Assembly (NCBI GenBank): GCA_041675505.1
Contig: JBAYTR010000010.1
Coordinates: forward strand, 62,001-126,000
Source: JAGPCK01 sp041675505
GTDB lineage: Bacteria; Bacteroidota; Bacteroidia; UKL13-3
Length of the DNA stretch: 64,000 nt
Direction of reading: 5' to 3'
Program-made: the position numbers and the translations under genes
The notes under the pieces: model-generated
The model's input: only the letters and a program-made list of their open reading frames with translations
Told to the model about the DNA's origin: nothing
Database searches by the model: none
In this document: piece by piece, positions 1 to 8,245 of the stretch
How the letters are laid out: each line of letters begins with the position of its first letter
Position numbering within the stretch: the first letter of the stretch is position 1

Positions 1-342
1 GGGAGAAATGAGTCCGCCCAGCACATAGTAGAGCCCGTTAAACTGCCCGGTATTTTCAATGGCCATCACATCACGCAAATCTTCCACCACACACAGAATT
101 TTTTTGTTTCGGTTAACACTGTTGCATATGCGGCAGATGTTTTCATCAGACACGTTGTTGCAGCGGCTGCAAAACTTTATTTCGTTTCTTAACGTGGATA
201 GCGAGGAGGACAGGCGATTAACTTCATCAGGACTTTGTCGCAACAAAAACAACACCATGCGCAAAGCCGATTTTTTACCTACTCCGGGAAACCTGGCCAG
301 CTCGTTTACCGCCTGTTCAATAAGATGCGAGGGGAAGTTCAT
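1..342 (-). CDS. recR: Recombination protein RecR, N-terminal part (cut by window edge)
   Basis: RecR works with RecF and RecO to load RecA on gapped DNA. The 114 visible residues start MNFPSHLIEQAV and contain the helix-hairpin-helix (FPGVGKKSALRM, about residues 18-29), the four-cysteine zinc finger (CSRC...CRIC, about 58-72) and the start of the Toprim domain (ILCVVEDLRDV, then the ENTGQFNGLYYVLGG stretch). The frame is open to the window edge, so the C-terminal part lies outside. The ATG at 342 sits two bases after the stop of the YebC gene, so the two are probably co-transcribed. Identification rests on motif order seen directly and is firm. Confidence 0.95.
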   Translation of the reverse strand, partial: MNFPSHLIEQAVNELARFPGVGKKSALRMVLFLLRQSPDEVNRLSSSLSTLRNEIKFCSRCNNVSDENICRICNSVNRNKKILCVVEDLRDVMAIENTGQFNGLYYVLGGLISP

Positions 343-344
343 GC

Positions 345-1055
345 TTAGTGCATGTTGTGGTAAATGTTGGTAACGTCTTCGTCTTCTTCAATCATTTCAA
401 TCAGGCGGCCTACCTCTTCTTCCTGTGTTTCATTGAGCTCCACATAGGTGGTAGGTATGCGTTGCAACTCGGCATTCACAATTTCAATTTTTCTGTCTTC
501 CAGTGCTTTTTGCATGGCACCAAAATCAGTAAATGGTACAGATAACATGAGGTGACCTTCGCCATCGTCTTCTGCTTCTTCCAAACCGAAGTCAATCATT
601 TCGAGTTCAAAATCTTCAAGGTTGATACCGGTGTTCTTAATTTTAAAAATACCCTTGCGGTCAAACAAAAAATCAAGACTGCCTGATATTACCATTTGCC
701 CGCCACGTTTATTGAAATAACTGCGCAGGTTGGCTACGGTACGGGTAGGGTTATCGGTAGCAGTTTCAATAATGAGGGCCACACCGTGTGGTCCTTTTCC
801 TTCGTATACTACTTCTTCAAACTCTTTGTCCTGTTTAGTGCTGGCCCGTTGTATGGCACCATCAATATTGGCTTTGGGCATGTTCACAGCCTTGGCGTTG
901 GCAATAATGGCCCGCAAGCGCGAGTTGCCCTCCGGGTCAGGTCCACCGGCTTTTACAGCGATGGCAATCTCTTTCCCGAACTTGGTGAAAGCCTTACTCA
1001 TTTTGGCATAGCGGGCAAACATCTTGTGCTTGCGCTTTTCAAAAACTCTTCCCAT
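345..1055 (-). CDS. YebC/PmpR family DNA-binding regulatory protein
   Basis: This is a 236-residue cytoplasmic protein of the YebC/TACO1 family. Members bind DNA or ribosomes and act as regulators or as translation factors at proline stretches. The start MGRVFEKRKHKMF is the Bacteroidota variant of the usual MAGHSKWANIKHRK. The conserved AVKAGGPDPEGNSRLR, NMPKANIDGAI and YEGKGPHGVA segments follow, and the acidic C-terminus (EMIEEDEDV) is typical. The length is normal for the family. It is the first gene of a minus-strand unit with recR, which begins two bases after its stop. A TAAATTTG -7 box at 1077-1084 lies 21 bases upstream of the ATG. Confidence 0.95.
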   Translation of the reverse strand: MGRVFEKRKHKMFARYAKMSKAFTKFGKEIAIAVKAGGPDPEGNSRLRAIIANAKAVNMPKANIDGAIQRASTKQDKEFEEVVYEGKGPHGVALIIETATDNPTRTVANLRSYFNKRGGQMVISGSLDFLFDRKGIFKIKNTGINLEDFELEMIDFGLEEAEDDGEGHLMLSVPFTDFGAMQKALEDRKIEIVNAELQRIPTTYVELNETQEEEVGRLIEMIEEDEDVTNIYHNMH

Positions 1056-1076
1056 ACTACAATGTACTTAAGGGTG

Positions 1077-1084
1077 CAAATTTA
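1077..1084 (-). promoter_or_regulatory. Putative -7 promoter box (TAAATTTG) of the yebC-recR unit
   Basis: Read on the minus strand this is TAAATTTG, a full match to the Bacteroidota consensus TAnnTTTG. It lies 21 bases upstream of the YebC start codon. No convincing TTTG -33 element was found, so the call rests on the -7 box and its position. Confidence 0.5.
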
Positions 1085-1221
1085 ACAATCCTGAGTACCT
1101 TTTGAAACCACGGGGGATTAAAAATTCAAAACCGGCCAAAAGAAGAGTTGAGGCCTTGATAACCCACTCAACGGCAGGTTGTCTGAATGCCTGTGAGTTG
1201 AAATATAGCGGAGTACAATAA

Positions 1222-1740
1222 TTACTTTAAGGAAGCGGAGTACATCCACACCAGTTTTTCCTGCTGGCGAATGTAATCGCTCATCATCGAGTTGGTACCC
1301 TCGTCACTGGCTTTAGCTGAGAGCTCGAGTAGCCTGCGCTCAATAGTAAGTAATACCTCAAAGGAACTCAGCACCTCTTTAACCGCTTTTTTGCCATCGA
1401 CTATGTTTTGAGCTTCTTTGATACGTGCTGCTTTTACATAAGACGTAAATGAGTGCATGGGCGTGTGGCCAAGGGTAAGTACGCGTTCGGCTATTTCATC
1501 AATTTTGAGTAAGGCATCGGTATACAATTCCTCAAACTTGAGGTGCAGTTCAAAAAACTTTTCTCCGGCAATGTTCCAATGAAAGCCCCGGGCATTAATG
1601 TAGAACAGCTGGTAGTTGGCCAGCAGCTCATTTAATCCGTCAGCCAGCTCTTTGCATTTTTTAGTGTCGAGTCCGATAAGATTTTTATTTTTCACGGTGG
1701 TGCTATTTATTTCATTCAAAGGTATGGGAACAACTGCCAA
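1222..1740 (-). CDS. dps: Dps-family ferritin-like DNA protection protein
   Basis: Dps proteins form 12-mers that oxidise and store iron with hydrogen peroxide and protect DNA in starved or stressed cells. The 172-residue protein has the Dps ferroxidase pattern: His54 in NARGFHWNI, His66 in ELHLKFEELY, then Asp81 and Glu85 in KIDEIAERV. The spacing is 12, 15 and 4 residues, as in characterised Dps. The first 20 or so residues form a short variable tail. The gene is divergent from the sodium:solute symporter at 1823, with 82 bases between the start codons. No TAnnTTTG box was found on this side. Confidence 0.95.
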   Translation of the reverse strand: MAVVPIPLNEINSTTVKNKNLIGLDTKKCKELADGLNELLANYQLFYINARGFHWNIAGEKFFELHLKFEELYTDALLKIDEIAERVLTLGHTPMHSFTSYVKAARIKEAQNIVDGKKAVKEVLSSFEVLLTIERRLLELSAKASDEGTNSMMSDYIRQQEKLVWMYSASLK

Positions 1741-1810
1741 TAGATTTTTTGGGTGTCTTATTTCCCTAACACCACAGGATAACTTTTGTTTTCAGTTTGG
1801 TTTATAGAGG

Positions 1811-1818
1811 TAACTTTG
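1811..1818 (+). promoter_or_regulatory. Putative -7 box (TAACTTTG) very close to a start codon
   Basis: TAACTTTG matches the Bacteroidota -7 consensus TAnnTTTG. A TTTG at 1785-1788 lies 22 bases upstream, inside the 17-23 base spacing reported for this phylum. Only four bases separate the box from the ATG at 1823, so the transcript would have almost no leader. Confidence 0.55.
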
Positions 1819-1822
1819 TTTC

Positions 1823-3274
1823 ATGTCACCTGCAGTACTTTTCGGCTTTGTGTTGGGTTATTTTCTTATTCTCCTGGCAGTAGCCTGGGTTACTTCCCGC
1901 AACTCCACCAACGATTCTTTTTTTATAGGCAACAAAAGCAGCAACTGGATGCTGGTGGCCTTTGGTATGATTGGCACCTCGCTGAGCGGAGTTACTTTTG
2001 TGAGTGTTCCCGGAGCAGTAGGTAAAGATGCCTTCGGCTATTTACAAATCACCATCGGTTACCTCATTGGTTATGTAGTGGTGGCCTATGTGTTGCTACC
2101 ATTGTATTACCGGCTCAACCTTACCTCCATTTATGATTACCTCAAAACCCGTTTAGGCTTTACTGCTTACAAAACGGGTGCAGGATTTTTTATTGTATCG
2201 CGCACACTGGGTGCTACTGCCCGCTTGTATCTGGTGGTAAAAATTCTGCAGGATGCTATACTCGAAAGTTTTGGTGTGCCCTTTTGGGTCACCACGTTGG
2301 TTATTTTAATCATGATTTTGTTGTACACCTATGAAGGCGGAGTAAAAACCATTGTGTGGACGGATACCTTGCAAACCACTTGCATGTTGGGCGGCTTGGT
2401 TATTTGTGTCATTTATATTCTCAACAACCTGCAACTTGATTTATTCAGCGGGTTTCAGCAAATGGAACAGGCGGGTTTAACGCAGGTGTTTAAAACCGAT
2501 GTACAAAGCAAACAGTTTTTCCTGAAACAGATTTTGGCCGGAGCCTTTATCACCATTACCATGACGGGTATGGATCAGGAAATGATGCAAAAAAACATAT
2601 CGGTAAAAACATTGGGCGACTCACAAAAAAACATGCTCACGCTCTCTGTAATTATGCTGGTGGTGATTGCACTTTTTCTCTACCTGGGCGGACTCTTGCA
2701 TTTGTATGCGGCACAATCAGGGGTTGCTGTAACGGGCGATAAGTTGTTTCCTGAAGTGGCTTTGCACCACATGCCCCCGTTGGTTTCTGTGATATTTATT
2801 ATTGCCTTAATCTCTGCCTTGTTCCCCAGTGCTGACGGGGCCATTACGGCACTTACCTCTTCGTTTTGTCTGGATATTGTGGGCATACAACGCAACGAGA
2901 AACTCACCGACAAACAGAAGCAAAAAATCCGTCAACGGGTACACCTGAGTTTTGCCGTGGTGTTCTTGTTGTTTGTGTTACTGTTTAAGTGGATTAACAG
3001 CGATAGCATGATTGGTGTTATTTTGAAAGTGGCAGCATATACCTATGGCCCGCTATTGGGGTTGTTTACGTTTGGGCTCATCACCCAAAGGTCGCTCAAC
3101 GATAAATGGGTGCCGTTTATTTGTTTGGCCTCACCCGTAATTTGCTACTTTATTGATACCTACCAAAAAATGTTTACCGGCTCTTTTGAGATAGGATTAG
3201 AGCTATTGCTCATTAACGGAGCTCTTACGTTTGCGGGGTTGTTTTTAGTATCGAAGAAAAACGAGGTTATCTAG
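1823..3274 (+). CDS. Sodium:solute symporter (SSS family)
   Basis: This 483-residue inner-membrane protein has about 13 hydrophobic segments from residue 4 onward. It has SSS-family features: FFIGNKSSNWMLVAFGMIGTS near the N-terminus, SIYDYLKTRLG, and TMTGMDQEMMQKN before the central helices. The family couples sodium entry to uptake of sugars, amino acids, carboxylates or vitamins; the substrate cannot be told here. The ATG at 1823 is the only start before the first helix. Its 3' end overlaps the convergent second symporter by eight bases (3267-3274). A -7 box only four bases upstream suggests a leaderless or nearly leaderless transcript. Confidence 0.9.
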   Translation: MSPAVLFGFVLGYFLILLAVAWVTSRNSTNDSFFIGNKSSNWMLVAFGMIGTSLSGVTFVSVPGAVGKDAFGYLQITIGYLIGYVVVAYVLLPLYYRLNLTSIYDYLKTRLGFTAYKTGAGFFIVSRTLGATARLYLVVKILQDAILESFGVPFWVTTLVILIMILLYTYEGGVKTIVWTDTLQTTCMLGGLVICVIYILNNLQLDLFSGFQQMEQAGLTQVFKTDVQSKQFFLKQILAGAFITITMTGMDQEMMQKNISVKTLGDSQKNMLTLSVIMLVVIALFLYLGGLLHLYAAQSGVAVTGDKLFPEVALHHMPPLVSVIFIIALISALFPSADGAITALTSSFCLDIVGIQRNEKLTDKQKQKIRQRVHLSFAVVFLLFVLLFKWINSDSMIGVILKVAAYTYGPLLGLFTFGLITQRSLNDKWVPFICLASPVICYFIDTYQKMFTGSFEIGLELLLINGALTFAGLFLVSKKNEVI

Positions 3275-4982
3275 CAGAGGTTTGGCGGCTCATCAGTTGT
3301 AAAAATTTAGCTACCACCACCACTACTAAACAGCCAATCACATTCAGCCACAGGAACGAAATTATATCGGCCCAGTAAACACCGATAACCGTTGCTTGTG
3401 ATACGAGTGCAGCGTAAAACACTTCCTTGCCCCCGATTTTTTTCAGGTAGAAAGCCACCACAAAAATTCCGAGCATGGGTCCGTAGAAGATACTGCCCAA
3501 TACATTTACTGCCTCAATTAAACTCCCCAACTGAGAGGCAAACATGGCTGTGGCAATGCAGAAAATTCCCCAAAATAAAGTTACCCATTTCGACATGTTG
3601 TAGTAGTGGGTATCGCTTTCGTTTTTCACCCATACGCGTTGGTACAAGTCAATGATGGTGGAGGAGCACAGGGAGTTGAGTGCAGCGGCAATGCTGCCCC
3701 AGGCGGCTAAGAATATTACGGCTATTAACAACCCCACCAAACCCTTGGGCAGATGGTGCACTACAAAGTACAAAAAGATATAATTTGTGTCGTTTACGTC
3801 AGCCGTTTTGTCGGCTTGTTTGATGAGGGCAATGGCTTCTTTTCGTTTTTCTGCTTTTTGTTTTTCTGTGGTGTGTAGGTCTTGTTGAATGCTCTCTGTG
3901 GAAGCGTTGTTTTTTTGTGCAGCTAAAAGCAAACGTGTTTGAGTAGCCCCAACGGTACATAAGGAATCATGTTCAGCCTCCACTTTTTTGAGTTGAGTCA
4001 CACAGTCTTCGCAACCCGAGGCATATACTTTGTCCAATTGTTTTTGGTTAAAGAACACGGGCGACTGAAACATCATGTAAAAAGTAAACAGCAAGGCACC
4101 AATGAGCAGAATCAGAAACTGCATGGGCACTTTTACCAGTCCGTTCATGAGCAAGCCCATGCGACTTTCTTTGATGTCTTTTGCGGTGAGGTAGCGCCCC
4201 ACCTGACTCTGGTCGGTACCGAAATAGGAGAGGGCCAGAAAGAAACCGCCAATCACCCCACTCCAGATGTTGTATTTATCTTTCCACCAGGCGCTGTCGG
4301 TTACATCAATTTTAGTTTCGATAATGTTGAGTTTGCCCATTTTACCGGCAACGTGCAAAGCGTCTGAGAATCCTATGCCATCAGGCAATAAATGCACGAT
4401 CATGTAACCGGCTAAAAACATCCCGATGAATACAATAAACAGTTGTTGCATTTGTGTATAGGCCACAGCCTTTGCCCCGCCACTTATGGTGTACACAATG
4501 AGCAAACCACCCATAATGATGTTGGTGTAATAAATGTTCCAGCCCAACAAAGAAGAGAGAATAATGGATGGCGCATAAATGCTTATGCCGGTAGAAAGTC
4601 CGCGGGAAACCAGAAACAAAACAGAGGTAAGTGTGCGGGTGCGTAAATCAAAACGCTGTTCCAAAAACTCGTAGGCAGTAAACACTTTCAACTTGTGGTA
4701 CATGGGCACAAACGTGATGCACAACACCACCATAGCCAACGGCAAGCCGAAGTAGTACTGGACAAAGCGCATACCATCAGTATAGGCCTGACCGGGTGCT
4801 GAGAGGAAGGTAATGGCGCTGGCCTGTGTACCCATAATGGACAGCAGAATAAGAAACCAACTCATGGAGTTGTTGCTCTTAAAGTAACTGTTAAGATTTT
4901 TCTCGTGCGCGCTTTTGTAAACCCCGTAAGAAATTACGGCAATCAAGGTAAGGGCAAGTACTATCCAATCAATGCTGCTCAT
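3267..4982 (-). CDS. Sodium:solute symporter (SSS family) with a large soluble insert
   Basis: This 571-residue SSS transporter is longer than the neighbour at 1823. The core resembles it: YFKSNNSMSWFLILLSIMGT, AYEFLEQRFDLRTRT and SYFGTDQSQVGRYL. The extra length is a hydrophilic, probably coiled-coil segment at about residues 314-399, between two membrane helices. It contains three cysteines, two of them in GCEDC at about 323-327. Substrate unknown. The start codon overlaps the stop of the YCII-like gene by one base (TAATG), so the two are translationally coupled. The 3' end overlaps the convergent symporter by eight bases. Confidence 0.9.
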   Translation of the reverse strand: MSSIDWIVLALTLIAVISYGVYKSAHEKNLNSYFKSNNSMSWFLILLSIMGTQASAITFLSAPGQAYTDGMRFVQYYFGLPLAMVVLCITFVPMYHKLKVFTAYEFLEQRFDLRTRTLTSVLFLVSRGLSTGISIYAPSIILSSLLGWNIYYTNIIMGGLLIVYTISGGAKAVAYTQMQQLFIVFIGMFLAGYMIVHLLPDGIGFSDALHVAGKMGKLNIIETKIDVTDSAWWKDKYNIWSGVIGGFFLALSYFGTDQSQVGRYLTAKDIKESRMGLLMNGLVKVPMQFLILLIGALLFTFYMMFQSPVFFNQKQLDKVYASGCEDCVTQLKKVEAEHDSLCTVGATQTRLLLAAQKNNASTESIQQDLHTTEKQKAEKRKEAIALIKQADKTADVNDTNYIFLYFVVHHLPKGLVGLLIAVIFLAAWGSIAAALNSLCSSTIIDLYQRVWVKNESDTHYYNMSKWVTLFWGIFCIATAMFASQLGSLIEAVNVLGSIFYGPMLGIFVVAFYLKKIGGKEVFYAALVSQATVIGVYWADIISFLWLNVIGCLVVVVVAKFLQLMSRQTSAR

Positions 4983-5437
4983 TAAAAATTCTTCTTCGCC
5001 ACCTTATTGTGTAAACCATTTACCAGCAACAAAGCAGCCGACCCATACCAAGGGTGCAGTTCCATGACCAGACGTCCGGCTTGTATGGCGGGGTCGGAAG
5101 CGGTGAGTTCACGGGCTTCTTCAACGGTGGCTACATTAAATACATAAATGCCACGCACCTCTCCGTTGTCCATAAACGGTCCGGCTAAAATGAGTTTACC
5201 CATATCGGCCATGCGGCCAATGTTTTTCATGTGAGCGGATTGCAGTTGAGCTGCCGTAGCGGAGTCTTGGTTTCGGTTAGGTCCCCTTTTCAGAAAAGCT
5301 ATCACGTATTTTTTCATCCCTAGTTCATCGGCACCTAAGGAGTCGGCCAGATGTTTATCAAAGGACGGGTGTTGAGCAAAGGTGTTTTGTGCGATACACA
5401 ACAGGCATAGCAGCATCAAAGAAGTAAAGTATTTCAT
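4982..5437 (-). CDS. YCII-related secreted protein
   Basis: The ATG at 5437 is preferred over one 87 bases further upstream because it gives a clean signal peptide (MKYFTSLMLLCLLCIAQ ending NTFAQ). The mature part, about 130 residues, has a YCII-like ferredoxin-fold region: KKYVIAFLKRGPNRNQD, then HMKNIGRMADMGKLILAGPF, then RGIYVFNVATVEEARELTASD. YCII domains are small alpha-beta modules found in dehydrochlorinases and many uncharacterised proteins; no reaction is assigned. The export signal suggests a periplasmic role. The stop overlaps the start of the symporter gene by one base, so the two are expected to be made together. Confidence 0.75.
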   Translation of the reverse strand: MKYFTSLMLLCLLCIAQNTFAQHPSFDKHLADSLGADELGMKKYVIAFLKRGPNRNQDSATAAQLQSAHMKNIGRMADMGKLILAGPFMDNGEVRGIYVFNVATVEEARELTASDPAIQAGRLVMELHPWYGSAALLLVNGLHNKVAKKNF

Positions 5438-5569
5438 GTGAGGTTGGTTTAGGAGAAATAATGAGTAAAGATATAAAAAAGCAGCACCTCTGCCAGCAAA
5501 GCTATTACTACAACAGTGTACCAAATTTTCCAGCGGGTTTCTTGCATGGGTTATTGAAGGTTGAAAAGA

Positions 5570-5620
5570 TTAGAAAGATGACAAGGTTGAGTACGCAATC
5601 TAACCTTGTAATCTTTCTAA
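5570..5620. terminator. Long inverted repeat, possible terminator after the PIG-L gene
   Basis: Two 19-base arms (5570-5588 and 5602-5620) pair with one mismatch around a 13-base loop. A further direct copy of the ACCTTGTAAT part of the right arm follows at 5621-5630. It lies just past the PIG-L stop on the minus strand and before the YCII gene. The T run after it on the minus strand is short (CTTTT), so it could be a terminator or a small dispersed repeat. Confidence 0.45.
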
Positions 5621-5641
5621 ACCTTGTAATTTTTTAATCTA

Positions 5642-8200
5642 CTATTTTCCCAGCTCAATCATGTTCACCAGTAGGCGGTAAGCCCCGGGCACGCCTGCGG
5701 GCAACTGGCGGAAGAACACCAATCCGCTGTACACAAAATGTCCTTTACCGTGTTTGGCAATAATCAATGCGCCCTTGTTGTTTTTTTCTCCGGGGTCTGC
5801 CATGCTTAGGGGGGCAACATAGTTGCTGTCCCAATCACCTGCGTGGTAAATGCTGCGCTCTTGTATCCAGCCTTCAAAATCTTTGTCGGTAATTTTGTTG
5901 GGGGTATTCAGTACGGGATGGTTGGGTAATTCAAAGTTTACTTTCGCTTCTTCATCTGTAATACGTTCGCGGGTAATTTTAAATTTATACGGACCGATAT
6001 CACTGCTCAGCGGACCGGCCCAGCTGTTGGTGTTGTACTGCACAATGAGGTTGCCGCCATTGGCCACGTAGTCCATTAGTTTTTGTTTGAACGCAGGTAG
6101 TTTTTCGTTGGTGTTGTAGGCGCGCACACCGGTAATAATAGCCTCAAACTGATTGAGGTTTTCTTTGGCCAGCATATCATCTGTAAGGGTGATTACCTCA
6201 TAACCCAATTGTGTTAAACATGGTGCCACCTCATCACCTGCACCGGGGATGTAACCAATGCGCTTGAGTTTTTTCTTTACATCCAAACGAATGAGTTTTA
6301 TTTCTGCTTCAGGGAATAGTGTTTGAATAGGAATGTGGTCGTATTTAATTTCTTTGATGCCCTTGGAGTAGGACTTGCCCAGATAAGAGGCCGAAGAAGT
6401 AATGGTAACTTCAGCCTGAGTGGCCGGTGGTGTTACCATAAATGTAAATGTTTTTTCATCACCCTTTTTCTTCAGCTCGTATGAAGCACTTACCGGAATA
6501 CATTTCCAGCCGTTAGGTGTGTTTAATTTTACCTCCCCCCGAAGGCTGTCCTTTCCTGCTTTTACACTAACCTTTACCTCTTTTGCTGCATTAATAGGGA
6601 AGGCCACAACATCGTTTACTACATTCACCATTATGGGTGGCGTAATCACAAGTGGTCTATACAGTTCTCCCTTTTCTGGGTCGACCCATTTGTATTGAAA
6701 TAAGGATGTTTTTGGGCCCCAATAAGTGTCCTGTGTTTTGAAACCCACGGACCCCAACGGTATGGTTTTACTATGCTCATTTACTTCATTTATGCCACGA
6801 GACAAAAGGGGAACATTGAACAAGTTGTTTTTTAATTTAGAATTTAACCAATAAGGATTTAATGGAGGGTTATCAATTGGAATAGCCATTTTGTGACTAA
6901 AAGAAACAATGCTATTCTCCTTAATTATACTGTCATCTGGGCTGAGAAAAAGACTTTGCTGCACACCGTGGCCCCACGAGAAACTAATTGGATCAATAAT
7001 ATAAACATTCGAAAGGATGATTGGTAAACGGGACCGATTCAAAATGCTTATTGTAAAAAGGCTTTCATCTGAAGACAAAGTATGACTTTTTGTTGTTGTC
7101 TCAACGTACACACCATGCAGATTGGCTATACAATCCCCCAAGGCCATTAGTGTTAGAGGTTCAACAAGAACTTTATTTTGAATTTTATCAAACTTGGCCA
7201 ACCTTTTATAGTCTGCTTTTGTTATAAGAAGATTTTGAGCCGACAGAATTAAATCACTGGAGTTCGCTGGATTATTTGGGTCAAAAGAAGATATTGCTCT
7301 TGTTAGTATTTCCGATATTTTCTCCCCCCCCTTCACCCTCTTCCACGTAAAATCAATTCCCTCAAAAATATCTTTCAATCCTGCCGTATCACCTTTAACG
7401 GGTTTGAAGTATTCAAAATATTCACCCCGTTGTTTGGCGCTTCCAAAGCCCTGGCTCTTGTGCATGCTGCGGCTTTCAGCGGCTATTTCTCCGTAACTTT
7501 TTCCCAGCAACGGATTGTAACCACCCACATCCAATTTGATAAACGCACTCATGTCGGCATTGGGGTCGCGAAAGCGGTTGGTGGCGTTGTAAAACAACCT
7601 GCGGGGCTGCCACACTTCTACATGTTGCAGTTGTTCAGGAAAACGTTTGGGGTCTCCGGCTGCGTCAAAAGCCTCTTCAGCTAAAATGGCCGAGGCCGTG
7701 TGGTGTCCGTGTCCACCGCTGCCATCTGTAGCAAAGCGGGTAATGATAATATCAGGACGAAAGTTGCGAATCACCCACACCACGTCACTCAGCACCGAGT
7801 CTTTGTTCCACTTTTTAAATGTTTCTTCAGGCGTTTTGCTGTAACCAAAATCATAGGCGCGGGTAAAAAACTGTTCGCCACCGTCAATTCTTCGGGCAGC
7901 TAAAAGTTCCTGTGTGCGTATCACACCTAACTCCACACCTTGCTCCGGGCCAATAAGGTTTTGTCCACCATCACCGCGGGTAAGGCTGAGGTAACCGGTG
8001 CGCAAACATTTTTCGTTGGCGAGGTAAGCTATCAGGCGTGTATTTTCATCATCAGGGTGCGCAGCAATGTAGAGCACGCTGCCCACAGTGTTCAACTTTT
8101 TAAGTTGCAATAAAATTTCAGAGGAAGTATACGAGCGCGGTGGTTGTGCGTGTAAAACACCCCACCACAAAAAGACAACTATAAAAGCAATACGTTTCAT
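5642..8200 (-). CDS. PIG-L family deacetylase with C-terminal glutamine-amidotransferase-like domain
   Basis: This is a large secreted protein (852 residues from the ATG at 8200, which opens a signal peptide ending WWGVLHAQ). The N-terminal third is a PIG-L/LmbE zinc deacetylase: AAHPDDEN near residue 50, RGDGGQN, and DGSGGHGHHTAS around residue 160 supply the metal ligands. The family removes acetyl groups from N-acetyl sugars. A beta-rich middle follows. The last 200 residues (AIITGVRAYNTNEKLPAF, VANGGNLIVQYNTN) look like a ThuA/class I amidotransferase-like fold. An ATG five codons upstream is possible but weakens the signal peptide. It follows the amidohydrolase gene by 45 bases, probably in one transcript. 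Substrate unknown. Confidence 0.88.
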   Translation of the reverse strand: MKRIAFIVVFLWWGVLHAQPPRSYTSSEILLQLKKLNTVGSVLYIAAHPDDENTRLIAYLANEKCLRTGYLSLTRGDGGQNLIGPEQGVELGVIRTQELLAARRIDGGEQFFTRAYDFGYSKTPEETFKKWNKDSVLSDVVWVIRNFRPDIIITRFATDGSGGHGHHTASAILAEEAFDAAGDPKRFPEQLQHVEVWQPRRLFYNATNRFRDPNADMSAFIKLDVGGYNPLLGKSYGEIAAESRSMHKSQGFGSAKQRGEYFEYFKPVKGDTAGLKDIFEGIDFTWKRVKGGEKISEILTRAISSFDPNNPANSSDLILSAQNLLITKADYKRLAKFDKIQNKVLVEPLTLMALGDCIANLHGVYVETTTKSHTLSSDESLFTISILNRSRLPIILSNVYIIDPISFSWGHGVQQSLFLSPDDSIIKENSIVSFSHKMAIPIDNPPLNPYWLNSKLKNNLFNVPLLSRGINEVNEHSKTIPLGSVGFKTQDTYWGPKTSLFQYKWVDPEKGELYRPLVITPPIMVNVVNDVVAFPINAAKEVKVSVKAGKDSLRGEVKLNTPNGWKCIPVSASYELKKKGDEKTFTFMVTPPATQAEVTITSSASYLGKSYSKGIKEIKYDHIPIQTLFPEAEIKLIRLDVKKKLKRIGYIPGAGDEVAPCLTQLGYEVITLTDDMLAKENLNQFEAIITGVRAYNTNEKLPAFKQKLMDYVANGGNLIVQYNTNSWAGPLSSDIGPYKFKITRERITDEEAKVNFELPNHPVLNTPNKITDKDFEGWIQERSIYHAGDWDSNYVAPLSMADPGEKNNKGALIIAKHGKGHFVYSGLVFFRQLPAGVPGAYRLLVNMIELGK

Positions 8201-8245
8201 ACAATTGGAATACAAGGGTTGAACAGATAAATGCGGGAAAGGGTT

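Noticed and set aside
59..373. Open frame opposite recR and yebC
   Set aside because: It lies on the opposite strand of clear recR and YebC genes and has no family resemblance.
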